Origin: Prescottella defluvii
GTDB lineage: Bacteria > Actinomycetota > Actinomycetes > Mycobacteriales > Mycobacteriaceae
NCBI RefSeq assembly: GCF_000738775.1
Contig: NZ_JPOC01000045.1
Coordinates: forward strand, 34,434-98,433
Direction: 5' to 3'
DNA: 64,000 bases
Below the pieces are notes generated by a model that made no database searches, was not told where the DNA came from, and saw nothing but the letters and a program-made list of their open reading frames with translations. The position numbers and the translations under genes are program-made. Position 1 is the stretch's first letter. Every line of letters starts with the position of its first letter. Shown here piece by piece: positions 29,203-38,842 of the stretch.

Positions 29203-29949
29203 GTGAACATCGAGAGCAATGCCAGTGCCGTGTCCGACGCCGACCTGCCCAGCGTCCAGATCGAGGTGTGGTCGGACATCGCCTGCCCGTGGTGCTACAT
29301 CGGCAAGCGCCGCTTCACGGCGGCCCTCGCCGAGTTCCCGCACCGCGACCGGGTGTCGGTGGTGTGGCGGTCGTACCAGCTTGCTCCGGACACCCCGGTC
29401 GGGGCGCGACGCGGTGAGCTCGAGGCCCTCGTCGAGCACAAGGGCATGCCGGTCGACCAGGTGCGGCAGATGTTCGCGCACGTCGCGACGGCGGCGGCGG
29501 CCGACGGGCTCGTCATGGACTTCGACACCGTGATCGCCGCCAACACGTTCGACGCGCACCGCCTGCTGCACCTGGCGGGGGAGCGACGGGACGCGCTGCT
29601 GGAGGCCCTGTTCCGCGCGCACTTCGCGGACGGCAAGGTGATCGACGACCGCGCCGTGCTGGTCGAGATCGCGACGAGTGTCGGCCTGGACGCCGCCGAG
29701 GTGGCCGCGGCGCTCGACGGTGACGCCGGAGCCGATCTGGTGCGGGCCGACATCGAGACCGCCCGTCAGCTGCAGGTGTCGGGGGTGCCGTTCTTCGTCG
29801 CGAACCGCCGGATCGCGGTGTCGGGCGCGCAACCGCAGGACGTGTTCGGTGAGCTGCTCCGGCAGGCCTACGACCACGCGGAGGGCGAGAACAGCGCAGC
29901 CCTCGGCGAGGATGCCGAGGGCTGCACCGACGATTCGTGCGCGATCTAG
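29203..29949 (+). CDS. FrnE-type DsbA oxidoreductase
   Basis: A thioredoxin-fold protein of about 248 residues with the redox motif CPWC in EVWSDIACPWCYIGKRRF, the expected helical insert, and the cis-Pro region VSGVPFFVANRRIAVSGAQP. It resembles FrnE/polyketide-synthesis disulfide isomerases, which are cytoplasmic; no signal peptide is seen. The start is uncertain (GTG 29203 or GTG 29230). The C-terminal CTDDSCAI adds two more cysteines that may take part in redox cycling. It converges on mhuD. Confidence 0.87.
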   Translation: MNIESNASAVSDADLPSVQIEVWSDIACPWCYIGKRRFTAALAEFPHRDRVSVVWRSYQLAPDTPVGARRGELEALVEHKGMPVDQVRQMFAHVATAAAADGLVMDFDTVIAANTFDAHRLLHLAGERRDALLEALFRAHFADGKVIDDRAVLVEIATSVGLDAAEVAAALDGDAGADLVRADIETARQLQVSGVPFFVANRRIAVSGAQPQDVFGELLRQAYDHAEGENSAALGEDAEGCTDDSCAI

Positions 29950-29978
29950 CCGTACGCGCCCGAAGGGGATGTGGTGGA

Positions 29979-30293
29979 TCAGGATTCGGTCTTGGCCGCC
30001 ACGTCGAGGACGACGTCGAACTCGAGCAGTGAGGCGCCGCTCGCGACCGGCTTCGCGCGTTCGCCGGCGTGCGCTTCGCGGGCCGGGCCGCTGGCCCAGG
30101 CCTGGAAGGCCTCGTCGGACTCCCACTGCGTCACCACGAAGTAGCGGTTCTCGCCCTTCACCGGGCGCAGGAGCTGGAATCCGAGGAATCCGGGGGAGTT
30201 CTCGACCGCGTGAGCGCGGGCGGCGAACCGCTTCTCCAGTTCGGGGCCGGCGCCCTCGGGGATCTCGATTGCGTTGATCTTCACGACTGCCAT
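29979..30293 (-). CDS. mhuD: MhuD-like haem-degrading monooxygenase
   Basis: A 104-residue ferredoxin-fold enzyme that cleaves haem to release iron; the M. tuberculosis enzyme Rv3592 yields mycobilins rather than biliverdin and CO. The haem residues known from that protein are at the same numbers here: Asn7 (KINAIE), Trp66 (EAFQAW) and His75 (REAHAG). The segment ENSPGFLGFQLLRPVKGE is nearly identical to MhuD as I recall it. The ATG at 30293 lies 7 bases after TACCCT on the minus strand, so the transcript is probably leaderless. It is divergent from an alpha/beta hydrolase, as in M. tuberculosis. Confidence 0.93.
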   Translation of the reverse strand: MAVVKINAIEIPEGAGPELEKRFAARAHAVENSPGFLGFQLLRPVKGENRYFVVTQWESDEAFQAWASGPAREAHAGERAKPVASGASLLEFDVVLDVAAKTES

Positions 30294-30300
30294 GCCCGCG

Positions 30301-30306
30301 AGGGTA
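30301..30306 (-). promoter_or_regulatory. -10 element TACCCT of mhuD
   Basis: Minus-strand hexamer exactly 7 bases before the mhuD ATG; no ribosome site. Confidence 0.55.
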
Positions 30307-30347
30307 CTCCGGGGGCGGTTGTTCTCCCCGGCCCGCGGACGTTCGGC

Positions 30348-30353
30348 TACCGT
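30348..30353 (+). promoter_or_regulatory. -10 element TACCGT of hydrolase gene
   Basis: Hexamer exactly 7 bases before the GTG at 30361. It is back to back with the mhuD promoter in a 67-base gap. Confidence 0.55.
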
Positions 30354-30360
30354 CGATCGC

Positions 30361-31098
30361 GTGTTGCACGACGAGGGTGGGGCAGGACGGCCGATTGTGC
30401 TGTTGCACGGGCTGATGGGTAGTTCGCGGACGTGGTCGCGGCACGTGTCGTGGCTGCGCGGGCACGGTCACGTGTACACGTTCGACGCCGCCGGGCACGG
30501 GCGTCCGATCGACGGCGATCCCACGACGGAACTGTTCGTTGCGGATCTGGCCGCGGCCCTCGACGGCATCGACGAACCGCTCACCGTGATCGGGCACTCG
30601 ATGGGTGCACTGCACGCGTGGTGTTTCGCCGCCGCGCACCCCGGCCGGGTCCGCGCGTTGGTGCTCGAGGACATGGCACCGGATTTCCGTGGCCGTACCG
30701 CGAACGACTGGGCGGCAATGGTTTCCGCGTGGCCGCAGCCGTTCCCCACCGAGGCGTCGGTCCTCGAATTCTTCGGGGAGGTCGCCGGACGCTACTTCCT
30801 CGACTCGTTCGACAGGCGTGCCGACGGCTGGTACCTGCACGGTGACGTCGCGACGTTCCGCGACATCTCGGAGGAATGGGGCACCCGCGACTTCTGGGCG
30901 CAGTGGGACGCCGTCCGCGCCCCCGCACTGCTCATCGAGGGCGAATTCACGATCACCCCCGAGGGGCAGATGCGGCGCATGCTCGACGGACACGACGCGC
31001 AGTACGTGTGGGTCGCCGACGCCGGACATCTGGTCCACGACGACCAGCCCGAGCGCTACCGCCACGCCGTGGAGGAGTTTCTGACGTCCCTCGGCTGA
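30361..31098 (+). CDS. Alpha/beta hydrolase (Rv3591c-like)
   Basis: A serine hydrolase of 245 residues. The oxyanion region is VLLHGLMGSSRTW, the nucleophile elbow is GHSMGA, the acid is expected in the LLIEGEFTI segment, and the catalytic His is in DAGHLVHDDQP. The GTG at 30361 is favoured by the -10 box 7 bases upstream. It occupies the position of Rv3591c in the conserved order. The substrate is unknown. Confidence 0.88.
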   Translation: MLHDEGGAGRPIVLLHGLMGSSRTWSRHVSWLRGHGHVYTFDAAGHGRPIDGDPTTELFVADLAAALDGIDEPLTVIGHSMGALHAWCFAAAHPGRVRALVLEDMAPDFRGRTANDWAAMVSAWPQPFPTEASVLEFFGEVAGRYFLDSFDRRADGWYLHGDVATFRDISEEWGTRDFWAQWDAVRAPALLIEGEFTITPEGQMRRMLDGHDAQYVWVADAGHLVHDDQPERYRHAVEEFLTSLG

Positions 31099-31104
31099 GG
31101 GTCG

Positions 31105-31983
31105 TCAGCTGCCCTCGCCGGCGAGGGCGAACAGGCCATCCTCGGTCTGCTCGACCAGGCCGTCGACCAGCAACGAGTCCAGCGCCCGATCCCGCTGTCC
31201 GGGGTCGCTGAGCCACACCAGGTCCAGTTGCGCGCGCTCGACGGGGCGGGAGGTGCCGCGCAGCACGTCCATCAGCTTCCCGCGGACCTGGCGATCGGTT
31301 CCCGCGAACTTCTGCACCTTGCGCGGCTCACCGGTGTACGCCGGCCGGCCCGCCTCCACCCACGTGCAGCGCGGCAGCGGACACGCGTCGCAGTCCGGGG
31401 TGCGGGCGGTGCACACCGTCGCGCCCAGTTCCATCAGCGCGGCGGAGAAGCGGGCCGCGCGGTCGCGGGTGCGGGGCAGCAGCGCCTCGACGTCGGCCAT
31501 GTCGCGTTTGTTCGACGGGTTTCCCTGATCGGCCCGGCCGTGCACGGCGCGCGCGACAACCCGTCGAACATTGGTGTCCACCACGGGAACTCGCTGACCG
31601 TAGGCGAAACACGCGACGGCGCGGGCGGTGTAGTCGCCGATGCCCGGCAGGCTCAACAACACGCCGACATCGGTGGGGACGGCATCGCCGTGCTCGCTCG
31701 CCAGCACACCCGCGCACTCGTGCAGGCGCAACGCCCGCCGCGGGTAGCCGAGCTTGCCCCACGCGCGCAGCACGTCGGCCTGGCTCGACGCCGCCATCAA
31801 CGACGGCACCGGCCAGCGGCGCACCCACTCCTCCCAGATCGGGGCGACCCGGACCACCGGCGTCTGCTGCAGCATGATCTCGCTCATCAGGATCTGCCAG
31901 GCCGTCACACCCTCGCGGCGCCACGGCAGATCCCGGGCCTGCTCGTCGTACCACCGCAGCAGCGCCGAACTGTCCACAGACAT
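31105..31983 (-). CDS. mutY: A/G-specific adenine DNA glycosylase
   Basis: Removes adenine mispaired with 8-oxoguanine. It has 292 residues from ATG 31983. The helix-hairpin-helix LPGIGDYTARAV, the catalytic Glu in SEIMLQQTPV, the Asp in VVDTNVRRV, and the [4Fe-4S] cysteines in CTARTPDCDACPLPRC (spacing 6-2-4; E. coli has 6-2-5) are all present. The C-terminal MutT-like domain is very short, as in mycobacterial MutY. It converges on the hydrolase gene and is divergent from the carbonic anhydrase. Confidence 0.94.
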   Translation of the reverse strand: MSVDSSALLRWYDEQARDLPWRREGVTAWQILMSEIMLQQTPVVRVAPIWEEWVRRWPVPSLMAASSQADVLRAWGKLGYPRRALRLHECAGVLASEHGDAVPTDVGVLLSLPGIGDYTARAVACFAYGQRVPVVDTNVRRVVARAVHGRADQGNPSNKRDMADVEALLPRTRDRAARFSAALMELGATVCTARTPDCDACPLPRCTWVEAGRPAYTGEPRKVQKFAGTDRQVRGKLMDVLRGTSRPVERAQLDLVWLSDPGQRDRALDSLLVDGLVEQTEDGLFALAGEGS

Positions 31984-32069
31984 GAAACTCTCATCCTCAT
32001 CGGTGCACCGTCGGGCGCTGTCGGCTCGGGTCCGGGCGGTCCAATCGAGACGGTGAGCACCCGGAGGTG

Positions 32070-32075
32070 CACAAT
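32070..32075 (+). promoter_or_regulatory. -10 element CACAAT of carbonic anhydrase
   Basis: Hexamer 6 bases before the ATG at 32082; a leaderless start is likely. Confidence 0.45.
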
Positions 32076-32081
32076 TGCCGC

Positions 32082-32708
32082 ATGCCCAATTCCAACCCGA
32101 TCTCCGCATGGAAGGCCCTCAAGCAGGGTAACGAGCGTTTCGTCAGCGGCACCCCGCAGCATCCGAGTCAGGGTATTGCCGACCGCGCGAAGTTGGTCGA
32201 CGCCCAGCACCCGACTGCCGTGATCTTCGGCTGCGGCGACTCCCGCGTCGCCGCAGAGATCATCTTCGACCAGGGCCTCGGCGACATGTTCGTCGTCCGC
32301 ACCGCCGGTCACGTCATCGACAGTGCAGTGCTCGGATCCATCGAGTACGCCGTCGCGGTCCTCGACGTCCCGCTCGTCGTCGTCTTCGGTCACGACAGCT
32401 GCGGCGCCGTCAAGGCCAGCCTCGACGCCCTCGACAACGGCGACATCCCCAGCGGTTTCATCCGCGACGTCGTCGAGCGTGTCGCGCCGTCGATCCTGCT
32501 GGGCCGGCGCGACGGCCTGACCACCGTCGACGAACTCGAGGGCCGCCACGTCGTCGAGACGGGTTCGCAGCTGATGCAGCGCTCGCGGATCATCTCCGAG
32601 GCCGTCGAGGCCGGCAAGTGCGCCATCGTCGGTGTCACCTACAAGCTGTCCGACGGCGACATCAAGCTGCAGAGCGTCGTCGGTGAGATCGGCGAAACCG
32701 TCGACTGA
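32082..32708 (+). CDS. canB: Beta-carbonic anhydrase
   Basis: Interconverts CO2 and bicarbonate. It has 208 residues. The zinc ligands lie in FGCGDSR (Cys, with Asp/Arg as the catalytic dyad) and FGHDSCGAV (His and Cys). The order and size match Rv3588c. It supplies bicarbonate to carboxylases and helps in pH control. Its upstream region is shared with mutY, and a strong hairpin follows. Confidence 0.94.
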   Translation: MPNSNPISAWKALKQGNERFVSGTPQHPSQGIADRAKLVDAQHPTAVIFGCGDSRVAAEIIFDQGLGDMFVVRTAGHVIDSAVLGSIEYAVAVLDVPLVVVFGHDSCGAVKASLDALDNGDIPSGFIRDVVERVAPSILLGRRDGLTTVDELEGRHVVETGSQLMQRSRIISEAVEAGKCAIVGVTYKLSDGDIKLQSVVGEIGETVD

Positions 32709-32718
32709 GGCACCCGTC

Positions 32719-32755
32719 CGGTGCGCGCCCGCAGCGACATCGCGGGTGCGCACCG
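32719..32755 (+). terminator. Hairpin after carbonic anhydrase
   Basis: 14-bp stem (32719-32732 with 32742-32755) with one G-T pair and a 9-base loop. Confidence 0.7.
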
Positions 32756-32799
32756 GGCGACACGCCGACACTGCTGAAGCGAAGTCGGCCGCAGGGAAT

Positions 32800-32805
32800 T
32801 ACGGT
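32800..32805 (+). promoter_or_regulatory. -10 element TACGGT, leaderless start
   Basis: Hexamer 6 bases before the GTG at 32812. Confidence 0.5.
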
Positions 32806-32811
32806 TGAGTC

Positions 32812-33501
32812 GTGCTTGAACCGAACGGACCGCTTCCCCCCGAGATCTACTGGCGCCGTCGCATCCTCGCGGCGGGCGTGATCCTGGTGGTGATCGTGCT
32901 GGTTGTATGGATCATCTCGGCAGTCGCGGGCGGGGGCTCGGACGACTCCCCGGAGGCGGCCGCCGCAGCGGACACGTCCGAGCTCGTCGAACCGCCCACC
33001 ACCGCGGCGGACGCCCCGGCGGACGACTCGGGATCCTCGACGTCCGGCGCGTCGGACACGAGCGCGTCGGGAACCAGTGCAGCCGCCGCGAGTTCCGGTG
33101 CCGAGGTGGCCCCGTGCGCCGACCAGTCGCTGGCGTTGAAGGTGTCGCCGGACCGTCCCCAGTACAGGTCGGGGGACGAGCCCAGTTTCTCGATAGCGAT
33201 CACGAACATCGGCACCAGCAAGTGCGAGAGGGACCTGGGCTCGGGACTTCAGCAGGCGCTCGTGTACTCGCTCAACGGCAACAACCGGCTGTGGTCCAAC
33301 GTCGACTGCTACCCGGATCCCGATCCGGCGATGCAGGTGCTCGAGCCGGGCGGGCAGGCGCGATTCACCGTCAAATGGTCGGGAACCACGTCGGAGCCGG
33401 GGTGCAAGGCCCCCCGCACGCCGGTCGTGCCGGGCGCCTACACGGTGGTCGCACAGCTCGGGGAGCTGCGTAGTTCCCCCGAGCCGTTCAATTTCTCCTG
33501 A
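32812..33501 (+). CDS. Secreted/membrane-anchored protein (Rv3587c-like)
   Basis: A 229-residue protein with one N-terminal membrane segment (about 17-42) that can act as a signal anchor. A Ser/Ala/Asp-rich linker (about 45-95) follows, then an extracytoplasmic beta-type domain of about 130 residues with three or four cysteines (VAPCADQSL, TSKCERDLG, VDCYPDP, EPGCKAP) that could pair as disulfides. Its place between canB and disA matches Rv3587c. Function unknown. The GTG start is set by the -10 box 6 bases upstream. Confidence 0.82.
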   Translation: MLEPNGPLPPEIYWRRRILAAGVILVVIVLVVWIISAVAGGGSDDSPEAAAAADTSELVEPPTTAADAPADDSGSSTSGASDTSASGTSAAAASSGAEVAPCADQSLALKVSPDRPQYRSGDEPSFSIAITNIGTSKCERDLGSGLQQALVYSLNGNNRLWSNVDCYPDPDPAMQVLEPGGQARFTVKWSGTTSEPGCKAPRTPVVPGAYTVVAQLGELRSSPEPFNFS

Positions 33502-33510
33502 CGCACCGAA

Positions 33511-34596
33511 CTAGTCGTACGGACCGCTGATCGACGCCTCCGCGAGTCGTGAGAGGCCCTCACGGATGTGCCGGGCCCACAGGCCGCCGATGCCGTCCAC
33601 GGACTGCAGGTCCGCGGCCGTGGCCGCGAGCAGCCCCTGCAGGGTCCCGAACGAGCTCACCAGCCGGTGTACCTGCATGAACTGCAGCCGGGGCACCCGG
33701 GTGAGCACCCGGTAGCCGCGCGGACTCATCGGTGCATCCAGGGCCTCGATGGTGCCCGGATAGCCGAAGGCACGAGCCAGAGTGGTCAGGTCGAGCAGAT
33801 CCACGTCGGTGAGCTTGTCGAGCGCGGACAGTGTGCTCTCGACCGCCGGCGTCGAGGCGGGCTCGGATCCGGCCAGGTAGTCGCGCACCATGAGCTGCCG
33901 GACCGCGTCGTTGTCGCCGACCAGTTCCTCGAGCTGCAGCGCCAGCTGCCGGCCGTCGGTGCCCAGTTCGAGCACGTCCTGCTCGATCTCCACCGACACC
34001 CGGCGCACCATCTCCAGCCGCTGCACCACCGTCAGCGCGTCCCGCAGTGTCACGAAGTCCTCGATCTCGACGACGGACAGCTGCCGGGTGACCCCGTCGA
34101 GCCGGGCCTTGTACCGCTCGAGGGTCGCGACGGCCTGGTTCGCGCGGGACAGGATGGTCGCGGACGCGTTGATGACATGCCGGATGCCGCCGACGTACAC
34201 GCTCACGATGCTCATCGACTGGCTCACCGACACGACGGGGTAGCCGGTCTCGATGGCGGTGCGCTCGGCCGCACGGTGACGTGTCCCGGACTCGACGGTG
34301 GGGATCTTGTGGTTCGGCACCAACTGCACGTTGGCGCGGACGATGCGGGTGCCGTCCGTGGAGAGGACGACGGCGCCGTCCATCTTCGACAGCTCGCGCA
34401 GCCGGGTGGGCGCGAACTCGACGTCGAGTTCGAATCCACCGTCGCACAGTTCCTCGACCTGTTCGTCGTAGCCGAGGACGATCAGGGCGCCGGTGCGGCC
34501 GCGGAGGATGCGCTCGAGTCCGTCGCGCAGCGCGGTTCCGGGGGCCAGGCGCGCGATCGTCTCGCGGAGCACCGCGGACGGCGTGGCATCGTTCAT
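33511..34596 (-). CDS. disA: Diadenylate cyclase DisA
   Basis: Makes cyclic di-AMP from two ATP and scans DNA. It has 361 residues. The DAC domain motifs DGA (KMDGAVVLS) and RHR ([13 protein letters not shown]) are intact, the helical linker is about 150-290, and the C-terminal helix-hairpin-helix DNA-binding part contains [29 protein letters not shown] ribosome site precedes the ATG. In M. tuberculosis it lies beside radA; here a thioesterase gene sits between the two. Confidence 0.96.
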   Translation of the reverse strand: MNDATPSAVLRETIARLAPGTALRDGLERILRGRTGALIVLGYDEQVEELCDGGFELDVEFAPTRLRELSKMDGAVVLSTDGTRIVRANVQLVPNHKIPTVESGTRHRAAERTAIETGYPVVSVSQSMSIVSVYVGGIRHVINASATILSRANQAVATLERYKARLDGVTRQLSVVEIEDFVTLRDALTVVQRLEMVRRVSVEIEQDVLELGTDGRQLALQLEELVGDNDAVRQLMVRDYLAGSEPASTPAVESTLSALDKLTDVDLLDLTTLARAFGYPGTIEALDAPMSPRGYRVLTRVPRLQFMQVHRLVSSFGTLQGLLAATAADLQSVDGIGGLWARHIREGLSRLAEASISGPYD

Positions 34597-34668
34597 CGCG
34601 AAATCCCCCCTCGTGCGGTCGACGTCACATCTGGCCGAGCCGCATTCCGGCCGCGGCCGGGCTGTCTC

Positions 34669-34674
34669 TACATT
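34669..34674 (+). promoter_or_regulatory. -10 element TACATT of thioesterase gene
   Basis: Hexamer 8 bases before the GTG at 34683. Confidence 0.45.
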
Positions 34675-34682
34675 ACCTAGTT

Positions 34683-35243
34683 GTGAGCAGTACTTGGACC
34701 TTGCCTGATGACCTCGTCCTCCCCACGGTGCCGGAGTTCTTCCCGGCCCCGGGACAGCCGCTACCCCAGCACTGGTCCAAGTGCTTCGGCTGCGGTGACG
34801 ACCAGCCCGCCGGTATGGCGATGACCTTCCTGGCGGGAGAGAATCTGTCCGTCACCGGGCGACTCGAGGTTGCCAAGCGGTACCAGGGTGGCCCCGGCGT
34901 GATCCACGGCGGCATCCTCTCGACCGCGTTCGACGAGGCGCAGGGCATGGCGTGCATGGTCCTCGGCGGCCCCGTCGTCACCGCGCACCTCGAGATCGAC
35001 TTCGCGCGCCCGATCCCGCTGGGTTCGGTGCTCGAGTTCCGGGCCCGCGTCGAGGGCACCGTCCGTCGCAAGGCGTACACGACGTCGGAGGCGTTCATCG
35101 TCGAGGGCCCGGGTGTCGACCCGAACACCCCCGTCGCCACGTCCCGCGGCCTGTTCCTGACGGTCGACCCCCAACACTTCGCGCCGACGGCGGCCTTCGT
35201 CGACGGCGAACCGACGTCGCCGTTCGGCACGTCGGCGGTCTGA
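34683..35243 (+). CDS. PaaI-like hotdog-fold thioesterase
   Basis: A hotdog-domain acyl-CoA thioesterase of 186 residues. The core [19 protein letters not shown] carries the conserved Gly-Gly and acidic catalytic residue, preceded by [16 protein letters not shown], a Cys-x2-Cys start common in this subgroup. It ends 3 bases from the converging radA stop. The acyl substrate is unknown. Confidence 0.88.
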   Translation: MSSTWTLPDDLVLPTVPEFFPAPGQPLPQHWSKCFGCGDDQPAGMAMTFLAGENLSVTGRLEVAKRYQGGPGVIHGGILSTAFDEAQGMACMVLGGPVVTAHLEIDFARPIPLGSVLEFRARVEGTVRRKAYTTSEAFIVEGPGVDPNTPVATSRGLFLTVDPQHFAPTAAFVDGEPTSPFGTSAV

Positions 35244-35246
35244 CTC

Positions 35247-36635
35247 TCACTGGAGATTCAAGGCCCGCAAAGCATCTCCGACGTTGCCGACCTCGACGGG
35301 GCGGATGCCCTTCGGGAGTTCGCCGGAGTCGAGCGGAACCACCGCGCGGGTGAATCCCAGCCGGGCGGCCTCCGCGACACGGCGACCCACGCCCGTCACG
35401 CGTCGGACCTCACCGGCCAGGCCGACCTCGCCGAGCACCACGGTGCCGGCGGGGATCGACCGGTTCTTGCCGGCCGAGGCGACCGCGACCGCGAGGGCCA
35501 GATCGCACGACGGGTCCGTCATCCGCATGCCGCCGACCGTGGCCGCGTAGACCTCCTTGTCGGACAGTTTGATGCCGTGGCGGCGTTCCAGGACCGCCAG
35601 CACCATCGACACGCGTGCCGAGTCGAGTCCGCTGACCGCGCGCCGCGGTGACGGGTTGTGGGTGGGCGCGACCAGCGCCTGGACCTCGCCGAGCAGGGGA
35701 CGCTTGCCGTCCATCGTGACCGTGACGGCGGTGCCCGGCACCTCCTCGGTCCGGTGGTGCAGGAACAGTCCGGACGGGTCGCTCACCCCGACGATGCCGT
35801 CCTCACGGAGTTCGAAGCAGCCCACCTCGTCGGCCGCGCCGAACCGGTTCTTGATTCCGCGGATCATCCGCAGCGACGAGTGCTTGTCGCCCTCGAAGTG
35901 CAGGACGACGTCCACGAGGTGTTCGAGTGACCGGGGGCCAGCCACCGCGCCGTCCTTGGTGACGTGACCGATCAGCAGGACCGGGACCCCGCCGGCCTTC
36001 GCGAGTGATGTGAGTGCGCTGGTGACGGCCCGCACCTGGGTTACGCCGCCGACGACACCGTCGACGTCCGCGGCGAGCATCGTCTGCACGGAATCGACGA
36101 TCAGCAGTGTCGGGCGGACCTGTTCGACGTGGCCCAGCACCGTCGCGAGGTCGGATTCGGCGGCGAGGTACACCCGTTCGTGCACCGAACCGGTCCGGTC
36201 CGCGCGCAGCCGGACCTGACCCGCCGATTCCTCACCTGTGACGTACAGGGCGCGGTCGTCGGGTCCGCGGCACGCCCACCGGTGCACGACCTCGAGCAGC
36301 AGCGTCGACTTGCCGACGCCGGGTTCGCCGGCGAGCAGTACCACCGAGCCGGGGACGACGCCACCACCGAGCACCCGATCGAGCTCGTCGACACCGGTCG
36401 GCTTGGCGCGGGTGGTGGTGCCGTCGATCTGGGTGATGGGGGAGGCCGGCGTGGTCGGCAGCAACGCGGCGGCGCCGGCGCGCGCCAGGGATGCGCCCGG
36501 CCGGGACGCGACCGCGGCGAGGACGGGCGCCTCGTCCATCGAGCCCCACGTGCCGCAGTCCGGGCAACGGCCGACCCACTTGGCCACCGTGTGCTGACAC
36601 GACGAACACCGGAAGCTCGTTTTAGCTTTTGCCAC
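35247..36635 (-). CDS. radA: DNA repair protein RadA
   Basis: A recombination helicase that extends D-loops with RecA. It has 462 residues and a GTG start. The zinc finger [20 protein letters not shown] is at the N-terminus. Walker [10 protein letters not shown], the family-specific KNRFG ([13 protein letters not shown]) and a C-terminal Lon-protease-like domain without protease activity (from about 290) follow. A -10-like TAGGCT 6 bases before the GTG suggests leaderless transcription. Confidence 0.96.
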   Translation of the reverse strand: MAKAKTSFRCSSCQHTVAKWVGRCPDCGTWGSMDEAPVLAAVASRPGASLARAGAAALLPTTPASPITQIDGTTTRAKPTGVDELDRVLGGGVVPGSVVLLAGEPGVGKSTLLLEVVHRWACRGPDDRALYVTGEESAGQVRLRADRTGSVHERVYLAAESDLATVLGHVEQVRPTLLIVDSVQTMLAADVDGVVGGVTQVRAVTSALTSLAKAGGVPVLLIGHVTKDGAVAGPRSLEHLVDVVLHFEGDKHSSLRMIRGIKNRFGAADEVGCFELREDGIVGVSDPSGLFLHHRTEEVPGTAVTVTMDGKRPLLGEVQALVAPTHNPSPRRAVSGLDSARVSMVLAVLERRHGIKLSDKEVYAATVGGMRMTDPSCDLALAVAVASAGKNRSIPAGTVVLGEVGLAGEVRRVTGVGRRVAEAARLGFTRAVVPLDSGELPKGIRPVEVGNVGDALRALNLQ

Positions 36636-36641
36636 GCGCGC

Positions 36642-36647
36642 AGCCTA
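36642..36647 (-). promoter_or_regulatory. -10 element TAGGCT of radA
   Basis: Minus-strand hexamer 6 bases before the radA GTG. Confidence 0.5.
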
Positions 36648-36663
36648 GTGATCCCCACCGACA

Positions 36664-36698
36664 GAGGAGCCCGGGCGACGGTGTCGCCCGGGCTCCTC
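36664..36698 (-). terminator. Hairpin after lpqE
   Basis: Perfect 16-bp stem (36664-36679 with 36683-36698) and a 3-base loop, between the lpqE stop and the radA promoter. Confidence 0.8.
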
Positions 36699-36721
36699 CG
36701 GAGGTGTCGGTGGTCCGCCGG

Positions 36722-37318
36722 TCAGTGGCCCTCGGCCGCGACGGGGGACTTCTCGGACTGGTGCCGCTCGGTGACCGGGCCTGCATCGACCGGTACCTGG
36801 ACGACGACATCGCCGGCGTTCTCGAACGTGAAGGTGACCGGGAAGGTCAGGCCGGGCCGGACGCCCTCACGGATGTCCTCGAGCGTGACGTCGATCAGGC
36901 TGACGTGCTCGGGGGCCTGCTCGGGCACCGTGACGTCGGGGTTGCCGGCACCGAGTGCGGCCTGCGGCCGGATGTCGCGGCCGCCCTCCTGGTCGTCGAT
37001 GGTGACGGTGCCGGCGTAGTCGGTCTTGATGCCCGTCAGGCGGTCCGACTCGTGTTCGCTGAGGTTGATCGCGGTGAACGCGAGCTGTGCGGTGCCACCC
37101 GGCTCGATGCTGAATTCCTCGGCGTTCGGGTACACGACGTGCACGTTGCGCAGTGCGATGTTGCTGCTGGTCGCCTGGTTGCCGTTCACCGCGGCAACCT
37201 GCGTGGCGGTCTGCGAGATCTGACCTGCGCCACACGCGGAGAGCACGAGGGTCGCGCCGGCAGCGAGTGCGACAGCGGTCATGACTCGGCGAGTCGGCGA
37301 CGCATTGAAAGCAGTCAC
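36722..37318 (-). CDS. lpqE: Lipoprotein LpqE
   Basis: A cell-envelope lipoprotein of 198 residues. The GTG at 37318 has GGAGGA 6 bases upstream, better than the ATG at 37345. A signal peptide with twin Arg (PTRRVMTAVALAAGATLVLSAC) ends at lipobox Cys29. The mature part is a beta-rich domain similar to copper-chaperone/PCuAC-like folds, but the Met/His ligands of PCuAC are not obvious, and the C-terminus has HQSEKSPVAAEGH. The position beside carD and radA matches Rv3584. Function not established. Confidence 0.88.
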   Translation of the reverse strand: MTAFNASPTRRVMTAVALAAGATLVLSACGAGQISQTATQVAAVNGNQATSSNIALRNVHVVYPNAEEFSIEPGGTAQLAFTAINLSEHESDRLTGIKTDYAGTVTIDDQEGGRDIRPQAALGAGNPDVTVPEQAPEHVSLIDVTLEDIREGVRPGLTFPVTFTFENAGDVVVQVPVDAGPVTERHQSEKSPVAAEGH

Positions 37319-37416
37319 GGGTCGTCCTCCATGGGTCAGGTTCACAATCCACTAGGCAGAGTAGTAGTCGGTCCCGGCGGGCCGTCCGCTGGGTGCTCGT
37401 TACGAGGTCGTGTCGG

Positions 37417-37435
37417 GCGGACAACGGTTGTCCGC
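37417..37435. promoter_or_regulatory. Palindrome between lpqE and carD
   Basis: GCGGACAA-CGG-TTGTCCGC, perfect 8-base arms, in the 297-base divergent gap. A possible operator; the protein is unknown. The rest of the gap (37319-37615) holds promoter elements only. Confidence 0.45.
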
Positions 37436-37582
37436 GTGCGGATTCGGGGGCGTCCCGTGGGCCCCTCGCCGGGCCGCTCGCGCGGCCCGAAATGCACGGT
37501 TGGTGCGGCCTGTCAACCCCTAAGATCAGGTAAGGACGCCCCTGACCTGCGCCGTTGATGGGACGATCGATTGGTCACGTGT

Positions 37583-38104
<522 letters not shown>

Positions 38105-38106
38105 CA

Positions 38107-38799
38107 GTGGGTGAGAACCGAGGACCGGTCGTAGCGCTGGTCCCTGCAGCCGGACGTGGAGTCCGGCTGGGCGAGTCCGTCCCGAAGGCGTTCGTCGAAC
38201 TGGGTGGGCGCAGCATGCTGCGCCGAGCCGTCGACGGACTCCTCGCGTCGGGAGCTGTGGACACGGTCGTCGTGATCGTGCCCGAGGAACTCGTGGATCA
38301 GGCACGGGCAGATGTGCCCGAAGGTGTCGTGGTGGTTGTCGGGGGTGCGGAGCGGGCCGATTCGGTCCGAGCCGGGCTCTCGGCAGCCACCGGCGCCGAA
38401 CTGGTCCTGGTACACGATGCGGCGCGGGCTCTGACCCCGCCGTCGCTGATCGCGCGGGTGGTTGCCGAACTGCAGGCCGGACGCACCGCGGTGATTCCGG
38501 TGCTGCCCGTCAGCGACACCATCAAGACGGTCGACGTGCTCGGTGCCGTCACCGGTACGCCGCCACGCTCGGAGTTGCGGGCCGTCCAGACGCCGCAGGG
38601 TTTCGAGGCGTCGTTGCTGCGCCGCGCCTACCTGGACGTCAACGGTGACGCGACGGACGACGCCGGTCTCGTCGAGCGACTGGGCGAACGGGTGCGCACC
38701 ATCGTCGGTGAACCCGAAGCATTCAAGATCACCACACCGTGGGATCTCGCTCTGGCCCGAGTTCTGCTGGAGCAGTCGGGATCGCCGGAGCCCCGTTGA
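38107..38799 (+). CDS. ispD: MEP cytidylyltransferase
   Basis: Makes CDP-methylerythritol from MEP and CTP in non-mevalonate isoprenoid synthesis. It has 230 residues and a GTG start 2 bases after carD. The nucleotide loop [31 protein letters not shown] and [13 protein letters not shown] are diagnostic. ispF follows 43 bases downstream. Confidence 0.95.
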   Translation: MGENRGPVVALVPAAGRGVRLGESVPKAFVELGGRSMLRRAVDGLLASGAVDTVVVIVPEELVDQARADVPEGVVVVVGGAERADSVRAGLSAATGAELVLVHDAARALTPPSLIARVVAELQAGRTAVIPVLPVSDTIKTVDVLGAVTGTPPRSELRAVQTPQGFEASLLRRAYLDVNGDATDDAGLVERLGERVRTIVGEPEAFKITTPWDLALARVLLEQSGSPEPR

Positions 38800-38842
38800 C
38801 TCCGGGCAGGTCAGAGTCTTTTCGAACACAGGGAGCCTGAAC

